Shown piece by piece: positions 20,229-31,269 of a stretch of DNA of 64,000 nt (position 1 is the stretch's first letter; each line of letters starts with the position of its first letter). The stretch is taken from NCBI GenBank assembly GCA_020736575.1, contig JAGPYM010000006.1, positions 806,001 through 870,000 of the forward strand, read 5' to 3'. The notes beneath the pieces were generated by a model that saw nothing but the letters and a program-made list of their open reading frames with translations, searched no databases and was not told where the DNA came from. Source of the stretch: Thelonectria olida. Its lineage: Eukaryota; Ascomycota; Sordariomycetes; Hypocreales; Nectriaceae. The translations under genes and the position numbers were made by a program.

Positions 20229-21896
20229 TCATGCCGCAACGGCACTGGCCGGTTGGGCCTGGGGAGTGCCCGGCATCTCCTCACTGGGGTCCAAGGCGCC
20301 TCCCATTTCCTGCTCGCCTTCTTCGACTTGCTCCTCGATAGTCTTTCCGGTCTCCTTCTCGCCTGCGTCTCCGAGGCCGACAATATCTACCCATCGCCAG
20401 TGGTCGACAAAGTGGCTGTCGCTCTTGTCAAAGATGGCTTGGTCGTCGTCGATGCCATCCTCGCGCTTCTCGTTAGTGTCCTTCGCAATATCGAGCTTAT
20501 CAAATTGCGTGCCATCAACCAAGTCTTGGAGGTGGGTGCGAGCGACAGGAACGCCGTTCACTCGGAGAATCTGCAGTTGCGCTCGGAGGTTGAGACGGAG
20601 TGCTCGCTCGGGCTGCTCAGCAGAAAAGATCTTCTTGGTCAACCAGGGGAACAGGATGCCAAAATCAGATTGGTTCAGATGGGCCGAGTTGATGACGTAG
20701 AAGAAATTGGGCTCCGGAAGCTTGATTCCACTGGGTCGCTCGTAAAGCTCGGGAGTCACAACCTTGACCGATGGGTTGGGAGAAAGGAGTCGAGCCTTGA
20801 CGTTAAGGTGCTCAGTCCACTTGAAGAACGACTCCGACTCAACAGCGAGAATGGCCCGGCCACCAGGGGCGGTCGGAAGGTCTGCATAAGCGGGCAGGGG
20901 CAGATTGAATAGCGGCTCCGAGTTGGGTGCCATCAAAGGCATGCACCACATGTCTAGCAGCATTGTGACGGTCTTTTCAGTGACTTGCTCTCGAATTTCA
21001 GAACCTGCAGCGGGGGCAAATAGAGGCTTCTCCATGGCAGCGACTTCAGGCACATCAGCGTAATACGTGCTCTTGAGAAATTGGTTGATGGTAGCTCCGC
21101 CAAAGCTGTGGCCGGCAAAGATGATGCTTCCCGGTTCATGAATGTTGAGCTTTCCGACGAACTGGTTGACGCTCGCAGCCGGAGTCGATCGGTTCATGTT
21201 GGTGAAGGGCGTCCCGCGGTCGATGGCCAAGATGGCCTGGTGAATCAGTCCTAATTCCCAGCACCGGATCCTCATCTGGGCCTCGCGGGCCTCGTAAACC
21301 GCGGGAGACACATCGTGGGATATTTTGGTGTAGGGAATCTCCTGGCGGGCGGCTGAGTCCTCGGGATTGCGAACGAAGGTGGCAACAGCGCTACCATCGC
21401 GATGCTCCGGCGCAAGAACGACGATGCCATGGGAGGCCAAGGAGCCTGCGATGTACGAGTATGAGTTTCGGCCTCCGCCCAGACCGTGGGAGAAGATCAT
21501 GGTAGGCCATCGGTGGTTCTCGGTCGTGTCTTCGTGGAGCGTCGCATTCTTGTGGACAGGGATAGTGGTGTAGTGAAGATGTCGGGGAAGAAACGAGAGG
21601 AACTCGGCCAGCATGGGACCAATGCCAAGAAACTTGGTGTAGGCTGAAAGGTGCTGCCTTTGGGGAGTAGGAAGCCAACCGATGCGCTTCTCGCCGGATA
21701 CAGGCGCGGCAGGGTAGAACATGCGAAATTGAACTGTGTGGATGTCGCTGGCACCTTCGGGAACAGGAGCTGGCGATTCGAAGTCGGAAACGGGCAACTC
21801 GATGTCGATGGTGCCGACTTTGTAGGGGCCGGTGTATTCGGGAAAGGCGGGCACTGGGCTCAACCTCGAGAGGCACGAAGTCAGTTTTGTGGCCAT
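20229..21896 (-). CDS. Platelet-activating-factor acetylhydrolase-like esterase
   Basis: Single exon, 555 aa from ATG 21896. Serine esterase of the PAF-AH (plasma/isoform II) family, which removes short or oxidised sn-2 acyl groups from phospholipids. Visible: nucleophile elbow FAGHSFGG (Ser264), upstream FSHGLGGGRNSYSY and HGIVVLAPEHRDGSA, and a late His in VINSAHLNQSDFG that fits the triad His. The C-terminus is extended by about 130 Glu/Asp-rich residues. No signal peptide at this start, so intracellular action is likely. The frame continues upstream to 22193, adding 99 residues without conserved features; I treat this as leader sequence. Convergent with the AAA ATPase. Confidence 0.9.
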   Translation of the reverse strand: MATKLTSCLSRLSPVPAFPEYTGPYKVGTIDIELPVSDFESPAPVPEGASDIHTVQFRMFYPAAPVSGEKRIGWLPTPQRQHLSAYTKFLGIGPMLAEFLSFLPRHLHYTTIPVHKNATLHEDTTENHRWPTMIFSHGLGGGRNSYSYIAGSLASHGIVVLAPEHRDGSAVATFVRNPEDSAARQEIPYTKISHDVSPAVYEAREAQMRIRCWELGLIHQAILAIDRGTPFTNMNRSTPAASVNQFVGKLNIHEPGSIIFAGHSFGGATINQFLKSTYYADVPEVAAMEKPLFAPAAGSEIREQVTEKTVTMLLDMWCMPLMAPNSEPLFNLPLPAYADLPTAPGGRAILAVESESFFKWTEHLNVKARLLSPNPSVKVVTPELYERPSGIKLPEPNFFYVINSAHLNQSDFGILFPWLTKKIFSAEQPERALRLNLRAQLQILRVNGVPVARTHLQDLVDGTQFDKLDIAKDTNEKREDGIDDDQAIFDKSDSHFVDHWRWVDIVGLGDAGEKETGKTIEEQVEEGEQEMGGALDPSEEMPGTPQAQPASAVAA

Positions 21897-22892
21897 GGTG
21901 GGCGTTGTTTGGTTGCAGTGGATGGCAATGTCGTTTTCGCAATGGAAGTCGACTTGATTTGTTGGTGTTTTGTTCTGGGCGCGAAGGGGGCGCAGTTGGC
22001 TGCTCACTTGTCGCAGATCGCAGAGGCCGTCAAAAGAGTGGCAAGAGAAATGGTTCGAAATGGACGGCGGAAGAATAAGTGCCAAGGTCCAAAAATGTCC
22101 AGTGGGAACCGAGATCAGAACAAGAGTCAATGATTCAAGGACTAGGGAAAAAGATGAACAAAAAGGGGGCGCAAATGAATCGAATGGTTGCAAGGAGTGG
22201 TGGTGAACTTTTTAGGTGTCGGTGTCAGATTTTGGTGACGTAGGCCAAAAACGTGGCCCAGTTGAGGATGCAGATTCCTTGGCTCGATCTCTTGAAATTT
22301 AATTTTTTTTTAGAAGGAGGGAGAGAGAGACACGGACGAAACATGAACCCCTGTCGATTCTTTAATGGCTTTCGCATGTAAAAACAAAAAGTGAAGCAAT
22401 ATGGATACGTCCACAAATGTCTCGTTGCTGCGTCAAAGAAAAACGAGACAGAAGATGAGGAACAGCAAACACAACAGGAAAATAAATACATAAGAAGACG
22501 ACCGGACAGGTCACGCGACAATGTGTTAGATCATCACACACATTTTCCAAACTTCGTGCATCCTCCTGCTCCTGTTCCCGCCCTAATCCCAAATCGGAGA
22601 CCGAACAATCCACTGACTTCGGGTTGGTCTTGTGCGCGATTACCAACAGAAGAAAAGGAAAGGCAGTGAAGTGACGAAAATGCTTCTCCAATAGACGTCG
22701 TCATCACTCCGCTAGGCAGGAGGATGGCAGTTTTGGTGGAGATGTCGCCGTCCAAAACCGGAGAAAGGGCTGTGATGAGGCGCAACATTGCACCAATTCG
22801 GCCGAATCGAATCCTCCGTCCCCGTTCGCCACTCGGCAGACCCAACTCCCCTTACCCAGCCTCGGTTCACCTCTTGTCGGACCTTCAGCTCC
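21897..22892. other. Intergenic, about 1 kb
   Basis: Holds the promoter of the PAF-AH-like gene and the 3' region of the helicase, both on the minus strand. Purine-rich on the plus strand around 22310-22330 (CT-rich in the sense of the minus-strand gene), as often seen upstream of fungal start sites. No gene supported. Confidence 0.5.
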
Positions 22893-25800
22893 TTACTGCT
22901 CCATCTGCTCCGCGCGAGACACTCCCTCGACAGCCGTGTGGTTCTGTCCTCCAATGCTTGCTCCGCACTCAGGGCATCTTGCCATCTCCATCGGCATACC
23001 ACATTCGCCAATGGCAAACTACCCGAGAAACGTCAGCATCAGGCCTTCAAACCTCCAAGGATAACTCACCGGATGCCCGTTGATACAGTTGTACCAGTGC
23101 CCAGAGTTGGTCGCAATCCCTCCCCGCCCGCTGACCATGGCACTTTTGATGGATGCCAGTTCTGCTGGCGTCACTTCTTCGTATCGAGGACCTTCGAATA
23201 GACGTGCCATTTCCTCCACACTCTCTCGCAGCTCCTCACCCAGAGGCCCCCCTAGTTCACTGCATCGATCCAAAGCATTGGCAAGCAGATCACGCGCTGT
23301 AGCGATAGCATCTTCTGCGGATTCTAAACCCGTATCTTTCGACCTTCCTAGCCCTATGACGGTCGCCGTCGCAAGCCCTGGATGGCTGCGATGATACCAT
23401 GCATCCAGCTGAGCCATCCTTGCAAAAGTGAGGCTTGCTGCGATGACGATGCGGGAGAGCCTTGCGCCCTTGGCTTGCGTGATCAGAGCTTGACAGTCTT
23501 TCAAGAGCGCCCTTACCGATTCACGCGGCTGTAGATCAGGGATAGAGCGAGCAAGCCTCCCATGAATCCCCTCTGAACCCAATAAGCTGAACTTATCCTT
23601 TAGGATGACTTCTTTAGCCCTAATCTGGATCAGCCGTGCCCCGAGTGTGATTTGGTTGTCAGGTTCTGGCGTCGATATCTTGAGCCTCTCCAATTTCCGC
23701 GAGACGGAGAGTGTCTCGTCGCCCGACTGTTCACGGGACAATGCGATTGCATCCATGAGCTTCTTCGTCGGCTGATGCTCTGCATTCATCTTTTCGCTGA
23801 CCCTCAGTGCCTCCACCTCAAGGCTGTGACCAGGAGCATGCCTTCTTCTAAGATTCCCTAGCCTGCCCACATATAGACTTTGGCTGTGGCGGGTGGAATC
23901 AAGCTCATCCTCAATTGTCTTCAGGCGGATTTCAAGTCTCTCAAGGTCAACACGTCCTTTGGTAAGGAATCGCTTGCATGTTTCGTCCATGACAGCTCGA
24001 TTAATGACACGGTTGTATCGTTTCGTCGCAAACTGGCGAATCGGCCTCTTGCAGTCGGGACACGAAGGCACGGCGCTCGCGAGAGAAACAGAGACATTCC
24101 GCAGGTCGTCAAAGTTACCCGTCTTGCCCCTTGTATACACCTCATCTAGGCCAACCAAGCCGTCCAGCGTCTCGCAGGTAAAGAAGTGTCCACACCCAAG
24201 AACGACAATTGGGCTCTCGTCAAGGTCGGTCTCAGAGTAGGTTTTGAACTCGAGGAGATCAACACGAGCATCTCCTTTGCCACCACACTTTTGGCACAAC
24301 CCACTGGGGCACTCCTCTCCGCAGAGACTGGGACACTGATGACCGCACTGGAGGGTTTTATTGCATCTTTCATCGCAGGGGAGTCGGTCGCATGGCGCTG
24401 CGCAAGGCATGGAGCAGGGGCCTTGGTGGGGACAGTTCCAAGTGCACTTCTCAATGCATGGGGCACATGCTTTGCTGCAGGTTGACGCGCAAGCTGAATG
24501 TGAACACCGAACCTTTAAAGATGTTAGAATATCAGCATTTAGAGGAATCTGACAAAGCTTACCTCGCATTTTGCCTCACAGTTGCTACAGGCTTCTCCAT
24601 CATGACATAACTTGGAACACCTGTGATTGCAGGCCCCATGTGGACGGTTACAGATCTTTTTGCACTTCGAATGTGTAAACGATATGACTCCTTCATTGGT
24701 TTCCTTTCGACAATTCCCACAGGAGCCGGGGCAGACATGCCCGCAGCCGAGGATAGTACTACAAGGCTCAAAACAACAGAAGATGTCGGACGTGACGTCC
24801 TTGAAGCAGTCAACTCGGACAGTATGCCCACACCCGGGAACAATCCTGTCGACCTTGAATTCGCACTTGATGGATGCCAAATCGAGTGTCTGGTGGCACA
24901 GGAGCATCTCCTTCTTGTGGCCACAAGGAAGCATCAGGTCATGAAGCTTGGCCTTGCAGGGACCGCACTCTTCGCCACAAAGTTTGGGACATTCATGGCT
25001 ACAGGTCTTCCGAATGCGCGGGCAAGGCTGAGAGCATGCAAACCCGTCGTGCATGACCGCTGAGTGGCACCGTGCTTGACACCGATGACCGCATTGCTCG
25101 AGCCGACGGTCGCAGGGGAGATTGCATCCGCCTTCGGGGCTTTTTGTTTCGAAGTCATGAGGTTCAGAACACAGGATGGGAATGTCTGGATGTCGTGGGC
25201 AGCAGAGGGAAAACTCCGTGCCGACGGCATTCCCGAGGGAGAGCTGACCATGAACATCAGTCCACATGGGGACATGGAGATATGTCTCAGAATTTCCGAT
25301 CAAGTACATCCCGTGCTGGGCGCGGCTGAGGAGCACGTTGATGCGGTTCGTAGTACGTAGGAAGCCAACCTTGTGCATCGAGTTGCTACGAACTAGGGAC
25401 ACGACAATCACCTTTGCCTCCTCACCCTGAAAGTTGTCCACAGTAGCAAGGCGCAGCGTTTGAAGCAGTTTTTTCTTCTCAATGGGCCTGTGGCTTTCTC
25501 CTCGGGCTCCTTCCTCTGGGCTGTTCTCGAACCCCTCAGCTGCCAAAGTCTCCAAGTCTCTCTCGCTGAGACAAATCTCAAAGTCCTTGCTGAGAGCCGC
25601 CTTGAGCTTCAGCAGCTGGCCGGTATAGGGAGTTAGAAGCGCAATATCGGTGCTGCTGTATTCCCCCTGTCGGACTAGATGGCGTACGAGGGCGGTGGCC
25701 ATGTCCACTTCCCACTGGTTGCTGTGTGACTTGACACGAGTGCCATCATTCTTTGTGTCCTCGTCGCAACGATGGTCCAGCCAGAAGAGTTTATCCCTCA

Positions 25801-28800
25801 TCCCGACAACCCCGGGCAGGTTCATAACAGTTTCGTGGTCTTTGAGATTTGGATAAACGCTTCTGATGAGTTGCGAAATCTCAGGCCTCATTCTCCGCTG
25901 CACATCGAGTTGCGCGACAGGGGCAGGGCCGAGACCCGGTTCGCCCAGTGCGCGCCTCTCAAATTGGCTACGGTCTAGCTGCCACGCCATCCCAGATGCC
26001 GTCTCCAGGCTGAGGGAGTAGTTTTGGATCTGTGGCCGTAGCTGTCGATGGTCGCCAATCTGTATGAAATGCTCGACGCCAGGCATGAGAGCCGAGGTGA
26101 CATGAGCCTCCATCACCTCGGCCGCCTCCTCACAGATGATGACCTTGGCGCCTATGCGACGCAACGTTTCGATATTCCGGGCGAGGGATGTCGTCGTGAT
26201 GCCGACCACGTCGGCCTGGAGGAGTGCTCGGCGATTGATCTCTTCATGGACAGAATTTATGCTCTCGCGGTGATGTTCAGCCTGGTCGATTGCCTCAAAA
26301 AGGGAGGCACTTTCTTCCTCTCGCCACTGTTTGAGCCAGCTCTTCGCAAGGACCAAGCGATCAGTCATGCTGAGCCCGTGGACATCTTTCTCGGCAGCGC
26401 GTGTCAACTCACGCAAGCGGACATGGTCGACTACGCCCTCATCCTTAGTCTTGGGTATATCCGCCAGTGTCTTCCCAAGCCACCAGATCAAAGGGTCGTC
26501 GACAACAGTTTTGAATCCATCGGAATCTATTGGCATCAACTGCCTATGTATGGAAGGCCGTTTCCGACTCAGAAACGACTGCAGGGCCGTCCAGGTCAGT
26601 CCCTTTCGAGACTGGTGCAGGGGCTTCATGGTGGATACAGCTGTTTCCATGCATTGTTCGAGCTCATTGTATGTTCTGCCGAGAGTTTGTGACTCTACTC
26701 TCGTCTTGCTGATACCTTTGCTGACTACGCGAAGATTCTTGCCTTCGAGCTCGGTGGCTTGACTCCGGCCGCCAATGCGGATGATCTTTTTGATGCCCAC
26801 ATCAAGAAGATGCTTTAGAAACTGGTCCAAAGCGTGATTAGTGTAACAACTATGTTTGAGTTAGATACATGGTATTATAGGTTGTCGGTGAAGGGGGATA
26901 CCCACATCACCAGGATTGGGCCTAGCTTTGCTCTGGCCTTTATGGCTAGGAGGACTCGCACAAGCTGAACACCTAGGTACGACTTGCCAGTGCCTGGCGG
27001 ACCTTGAATAAGGGCATATTCTCGCGTGAGAGCGGCGATGAGTCCCTGGCACTGGCCGCGGTCAAGGCCGGTTAGAGTCTCCAGTTCCAGGAGGTTGATA
27101 GAGTCAGGCATGCTGGGGTCCAATGCAATCCTCCGGCTCTTATCCTTTGTGATGCAGTCAAGAGGAAAGACGAAACCTGGCGTACGGGCGTATGCCGGCG
27201 GAGGTATCGCAGTTCTTTCGTTATCGTCGCCGTCGCTCGGCAAGACCCATTGTTGGAATGCCATGGCTCCCTCACGCTGGATTCTTTGGAGGTTTTTCAG
27301 GATGGGAGCAAAGGTGGCGGGAATGAGCCCATGGAAATCAACGAGAACGCCCTGGGCCTTATCTCGATAAAGCTGACCAAGGAGGTTCAGCTCATGTTGC
27401 ACGCATGTCGCAAGCTTGACGGTGATGGTGGGTGGAAATTTCTCAGAGACTAAGTTGCTCTTATTCTCGTCTTTCTTATCCATTGAAGCACTCTTGACTG
27501 TCACCTGGAGGAACAGTAGACTCTGTTGGTCACCCTTGGAGGATAGAAAGCACACCAGGGTGCCCTCTTCCAGTCGGGCTGAGGCTTGCCACCATTGGCA
27601 CTTTTCGAAACGGGACATGTTGCGGAGCTGGGAGGGGGCGGAGAAGGAGACTACAGCTTCAAGTTCATTTTTGGGGTTGATGAAGATCCGCTGGATATAT
27701 GACCTCATGTAGAGATGTGCCCTAGTGTCGTTGTTTGGCAACGAGGGGGCACGCGCAGAGTCATCCTGCTTCATCAGGTCTCTAAGAACGTCCTTGACAG
27801 AGCCGAAAATGTCATGGCGCAGAAGTCTGAATGAGGAATCAATGTACCTCGACAATGGATCCTCGAGGACATGCGGTTGAAGAAAGTTGGTGGAAGGGAG
27901 GTATTCCGAATTGTCGCTGACGATCTCTCCACGAGTAGGAAGGATCTGGATCTGAGAGATGTCTGCAAGATCGTTGTCGTGTCTGCCCCCGGGGATCTCC
28001 ATGTCCATTGGAAAGGACGATTGGACTGGCCCAGCCGTGCCAGAGTTGGCGTCTTGAGTTACCTCGGCAGTAACAAGGCCACGGCTTGCGCTTGCGACGA
28101 CTCTTCGCATGATGGCTATTCTGCTGCCAAGTGCGTCGAGGTCGGCTTTGGAGCATACTCCGTTCATTGTGGAGATCAATTCATCAAGCAAGTCGAAAAG
28201 TTCGCGGAGGTCATCGTGTAAGCGTGCTCGTCGGTCCCTGCTCAGGAGCTCATAGAGGGCTTTCAACAGCAATTTGATGGTATCTGGAGTAGATGAAGCA
28301 CCAGCAACATTAGGTTGATCGCTGTTTTTCATAAAGCTTTTGCAGGCACGCTTCAGAAAGCCAATGGCTCGGTCTCCGTTGGTGCCACCGAACGATGTGT
28401 ACATGATGCCGACGTAAGTGTCCACCGAGAGGCAATCCAAGAGCGAGGGATGAGTGAAGACTTTGAGGAACGATTTGACAGAGGATATGAGGGGTGCATA
28501 GTCCTTATCAACCATGCGAGCGGTTTCCAAAATAAAACTGTGTCCGTCAAAACGGTCGTCGACGAGGTCTTTGACCAAGAGCTGGTGCTGCTCTCGGTTG
28601 TCGCTGTCAAGGATGGCAAGAGCTCCGTCCCAGAGATCAAGAATATCTTGTCTGGTGCTCATAACAGAGCCCAACCCAAAATTCTCTTGTCTGAGGAGTC
28701 TCTTCCAGTCAAAGTATTGTTTTCGGGCGTTGAGTTCGTCGGGTGTCAGGTGGTTTGCGCTTGGGTTGGGTCCAGGTTCCATGTCGCCGGTCACATCATG

Positions 28801-28947
28801 CGAGAACTTGCAAGTCGAGCCGTAGGTGCATCTCCCGCGTTGGAAATGAAAGCATGCTCTGCCGGGTTGGTTGCGGCCACGCGCGTTGATAGGTCCGCCT
28901 CGGTTACTGCCATAGCTGCGAGGCAACCGGTGTCCGCGAGGGGCCAT
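22893..28947 (-). CDS. NFX1/ZNFX1-type SF1 helicase with CCCH, NF-X1 and RZ zinc fingers
   Basis: UPF1-like superfamily 1 helicase of the ZNFX1 / S. pombe Hrr1 group, which acts in small-RNA-guided silencing. Four exons: 26906-28947, 24563-26849, 23070-24512 and 22893-23018; 1965 aa. Introns: 26850-26905, 24513-24562 and 23019-23069. Order: a CCCH finger at residues 32-50 (C-x7-C-x5-C-x3-H); a long helical region; Walker A GPPGTGKS (about 649-656) and CYTNHALDQF; motif II as ICEEAAEVMEAH; VDNFQGEEAKVI (motif V) and TNRINVLLSRA (motif VI); then many NF-X1 Cys/His fingers; finally HWYNCINGHPFAIGECG and ARCPECGASIGG, an RZ-type finger as in ZNFX1 and RNF213. The last 126-nt exon carries most of that finger and is easily missed. 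Confidence 0.94.
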
Positions 28948-29571
28948 CTTGTGAGAGGAGCAAGTTTGGCTAGCAGATCTTACGACGACTAGTCGAGTGA
29001 TGCCGATATGGATATTTGAAGTGAAAGAAGATGGCTTTTGGAGGCGGGAGTTCGATGTTGCGATGGAAGATGTTGGAGAGAAGAAGCCACGGAGGAGGTG
29101 ACTCCTGCCTGTTATTCACCAAGAGACGCCCGATGACTGTTTGCCTTTTCTCGGGCACACGCACTCCCTCTTGGTGCCTAATTACAACTAAAAGGCCTTG
29201 CATTGATGCCATAACGACATGTTCATTGGCCAGTGGTCAAGTCATCTTCGTTGTGGCCGGCCTCCCGCATTCGAGCCAGTAGGGATACGGTGAACAAGCA
29301 TCCATCGATTCGCCAGAACAAAAACAATGCCCGAATAGCGGCATCGGAAAATCTCTGCCTACCTCGACACGGTGCATCGCAAGCAGCTCATTACATATGG
29401 GCAGGGCTGTTTACCGGGTTGATGTTGATTGCGGCGGGTGTAGGTCTGGGCCATGAGTATGAGGTGGTGAGCTTACAACAGAAGAGGTGTCGCTTTCAAT
29501 TTACATATTCCCTCTATCAGCGCTAATTGTAGTTGAATGGGCATTGTTAACCAAATACCTTATTGCCTCTT
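28948..29571. other. Intergenic, helicase promoter region
   Basis: 624 bp upstream of the minus-strand helicase and downstream of the minus-strand Cys-rich gene. No convincing coding potential or repeat. Confidence 0.5.
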
Positions 29572-29901
29572 TCACTTCCCTTTCTCCCACAAAGCACAAC
29601 TCCCGCAAATTCCATGGCCACACCCCTCAAAGTCTCGCCAGATGGGCTTGGTATCCTGATCGCACTTTTCCTTCTTGTTCGGCCCCTTCTTGCACTTGCA
29701 ACACTTCCATCCGTGCCTCAGGGCGTCCGTGTACTGACATGTCGGCTCCTCGCACCGGCGGCCTCTCTTCCTGATGGGCACAAAGTCGACGGTGCCGCAG
29801 CTCTCGCTCGTGTCGACCATCGTCTCCCCCGTCTTGCAGTTTGTAAGACCTTTCCTGGTTTCGTGGCCGCAGTCGTACCGGTCGAATTCGCACTTGCACA
29901 T
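29572..29901 (-). CDS. Small Cys-rich protein, 109 aa
   Basis: Intronless, 109 aa, with about 15 Cys and a few His arranged in pairs: MCKCEFDRYDCGHETRKG at the start, RRCEEPTC and WKCCKCKKG in the middle, EGCGHGICGSC at the end. There is no signal peptide, so a zinc-binding intracellular protein is more likely than a disulfide-rich secreted one. Basic overall. I do not know a named family, though similar small Cys-rich proteins are common in filamentous ascomycetes. It shares the interval between the helicase and the acetyltransferase, all on the minus strand. Confidence 0.72.
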   Translation of the reverse strand: MCKCEFDRYDCGHETRKGLTNCKTGETMVDTSESCGTVDFVPIRKRGRRCEEPTCQYTDALRHGWKCCKCKKGPNKKEKCDQDTKPIWRDFEGCGHGICGSCALWEKGK

Positions 29902-30073
29902 TGCAGGCGTCTTGTTTGTGTTTGTCTGTTTGTTTGGGGGATATTAATTTTACGGAGGTGGAGAGTTGTTGCCGTCACAGGTCATAAGTCGTAGATCTAC
30001 GAGAGCTATATATCTATTCTATTTCTACGTCTACCATGTTCATAATCACAAAAGGGAGCTATTTGCCTCCTCA

Positions 30074-30712
30074 TCACTTGGCTCCCGCCTTCGCATCACG
30101 AACCATGTAGAAATCCAAGGCTCTCCCATACGGTGAGTCAAACTCCTGCTCTTCCACAACGCGAAAGCCATACTTCTCATACATGCCCCTCCCATTCGGT
30201 GTGGCCTCCAAGAAACACGGAAGCCCGTCCTCGTCGGCGCGGTCGACGCCCCATCTCATCAGAGCGCTCGCAGCTCCCTTGCCCATCCACTCCTTGCGCA
30301 CGCCAATCAGATCCAAGTACCAGTGCGGACGATGTTCCATGATGCGCTTGTGCGAGGCGGCCAGTGTTCCGAAGAACTCGACCGCCAGGGCCGGGTTGCC
30401 GTCTTGTGGCCAGGCGTCGACGGGCGGAGGCATCTTGACTGGAGTGCCGGGGCGAACCCATTTCGCATAGGCAATGATCTCTTCTTCTTCTTCCGGGGAT
30501 GATGATGGTGGGCGGTTGGTCATGACCAAGAACTCAAAGTTTGGGTTCTCGAGGTCCTTGGTCAAGCTCTCGATCCAGAACTGCTTGGCTGCCTCAGAAG
30601 TGGGAGGAAAGACGCGTCGGCCTATTGTTGTGTCTGCAAAGGCAGAGAAGTAGACGGCACACAGAGAAGGGACGTCGGCGACACCGACGGGACGCCGCAT
30701 GTGGAAGGGCAT
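30074..30712 (-). CDS. GNAT-family N-acetyltransferase
   Basis: Single exon, 212 aa. Transfers an acetyl group from acetyl-CoA to an amine. The GNAT core is visible: beta4 WYLDLIGVRKEW followed by the pyrophosphate-binding loop MGKGAASALMRWG, then PCFLEATPNGRGMYEKYGFRVV, the typical motif-B segment. The N-terminal part MRRPVGVADVPSLCAVYFSAF is the usual first strand and helix. It resembles the fungal GNATs annotated as related to puromycin N-acetyltransferase. Substrate unknown. Divergent from the PEP-mutase-like gene with about 560 bp between the starts. Confidence 0.92.
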   Translation of the reverse strand: MPFHMRRPVGVADVPSLCAVYFSAFADTTIGRRVFPPTSEAAKQFWIESLTKDLENPNFEFLVMTNRPPSSSPEEEEEIIAYAKWVRPGTPVKMPPPVDAWPQDGNPALAVEFFGTLAASHKRIMEHRPHWYLDLIGVRKEWMGKGAASALMRWGVDRADEDGLPCFLEATPNGRGMYEKYGFRVVEEQEFDSPYGRALDFYMVRDAKAGAK

Positions 30713-31269
30713 GATGACGGGCAGACGAAAGGAGAGATGAGTTGAGAGATGTAGCAGTGAAGAAGCCGTAGTCGGATACGAACATTCAACAAACTAACTC
30801 ACTCGTGTCCCTTGGATGCAAGCCCCCCGCAAAGCACATCATCTATTAACCTAATCGGGTAATTTTGCCAATTGCTGCTCAATTGTGCGGAAATGCACGG
30901 AACGACTCCATTTGACTCCATTTTGACCTCAACAGACACGGAGTCCGGCGCAATAGCAGATGTACACTTACTTTGACTCTGTGTCATGACGGTGCGGACT
31001 TCAACAAAACGGCGTCCAGCTAAAAAATATAATCGACGGGAGAGAAGGCTTTCGGCTTCACGCGGCGTCCAATTGACCCGATTACTAGTATTTGCGCCCT
31101 TGCATTGACGGGAGTCTCGGCCTCGCGCACAGCTCAACAAAAGACGATCAATTCATGGTCAGGTAGGTAGGTATAAAAAGAGGCTGATGAACTACAGCGA
31201 CAATTCAATCATCCACACCATCATCGAGACATCATCATTCACACCATCATCACCAGCATCGCAATCACA
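30713..31269. promoter_or_regulatory. Divergent promoter, GNAT / PEP-mutase-like
   Basis: Shared upstream region. A clear TATA box TATAAAAA at 31172-31179 lies 98 bp before the plus-strand start and is directly preceded by an AGGTAGGTAGG repeat. The 5' leader just before the ATG is rich in CATCAT/ACCATC units. Confidence 0.6.
31172..31179 (+). promoter_or_regulatory. TATA box of the PEP-mutase-like gene
   Basis: TATAAAAA, 98 bp before the start codon, the clearest TATA box seen in this window. Directly preceded by three AGGT units. Confidence 0.65.
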
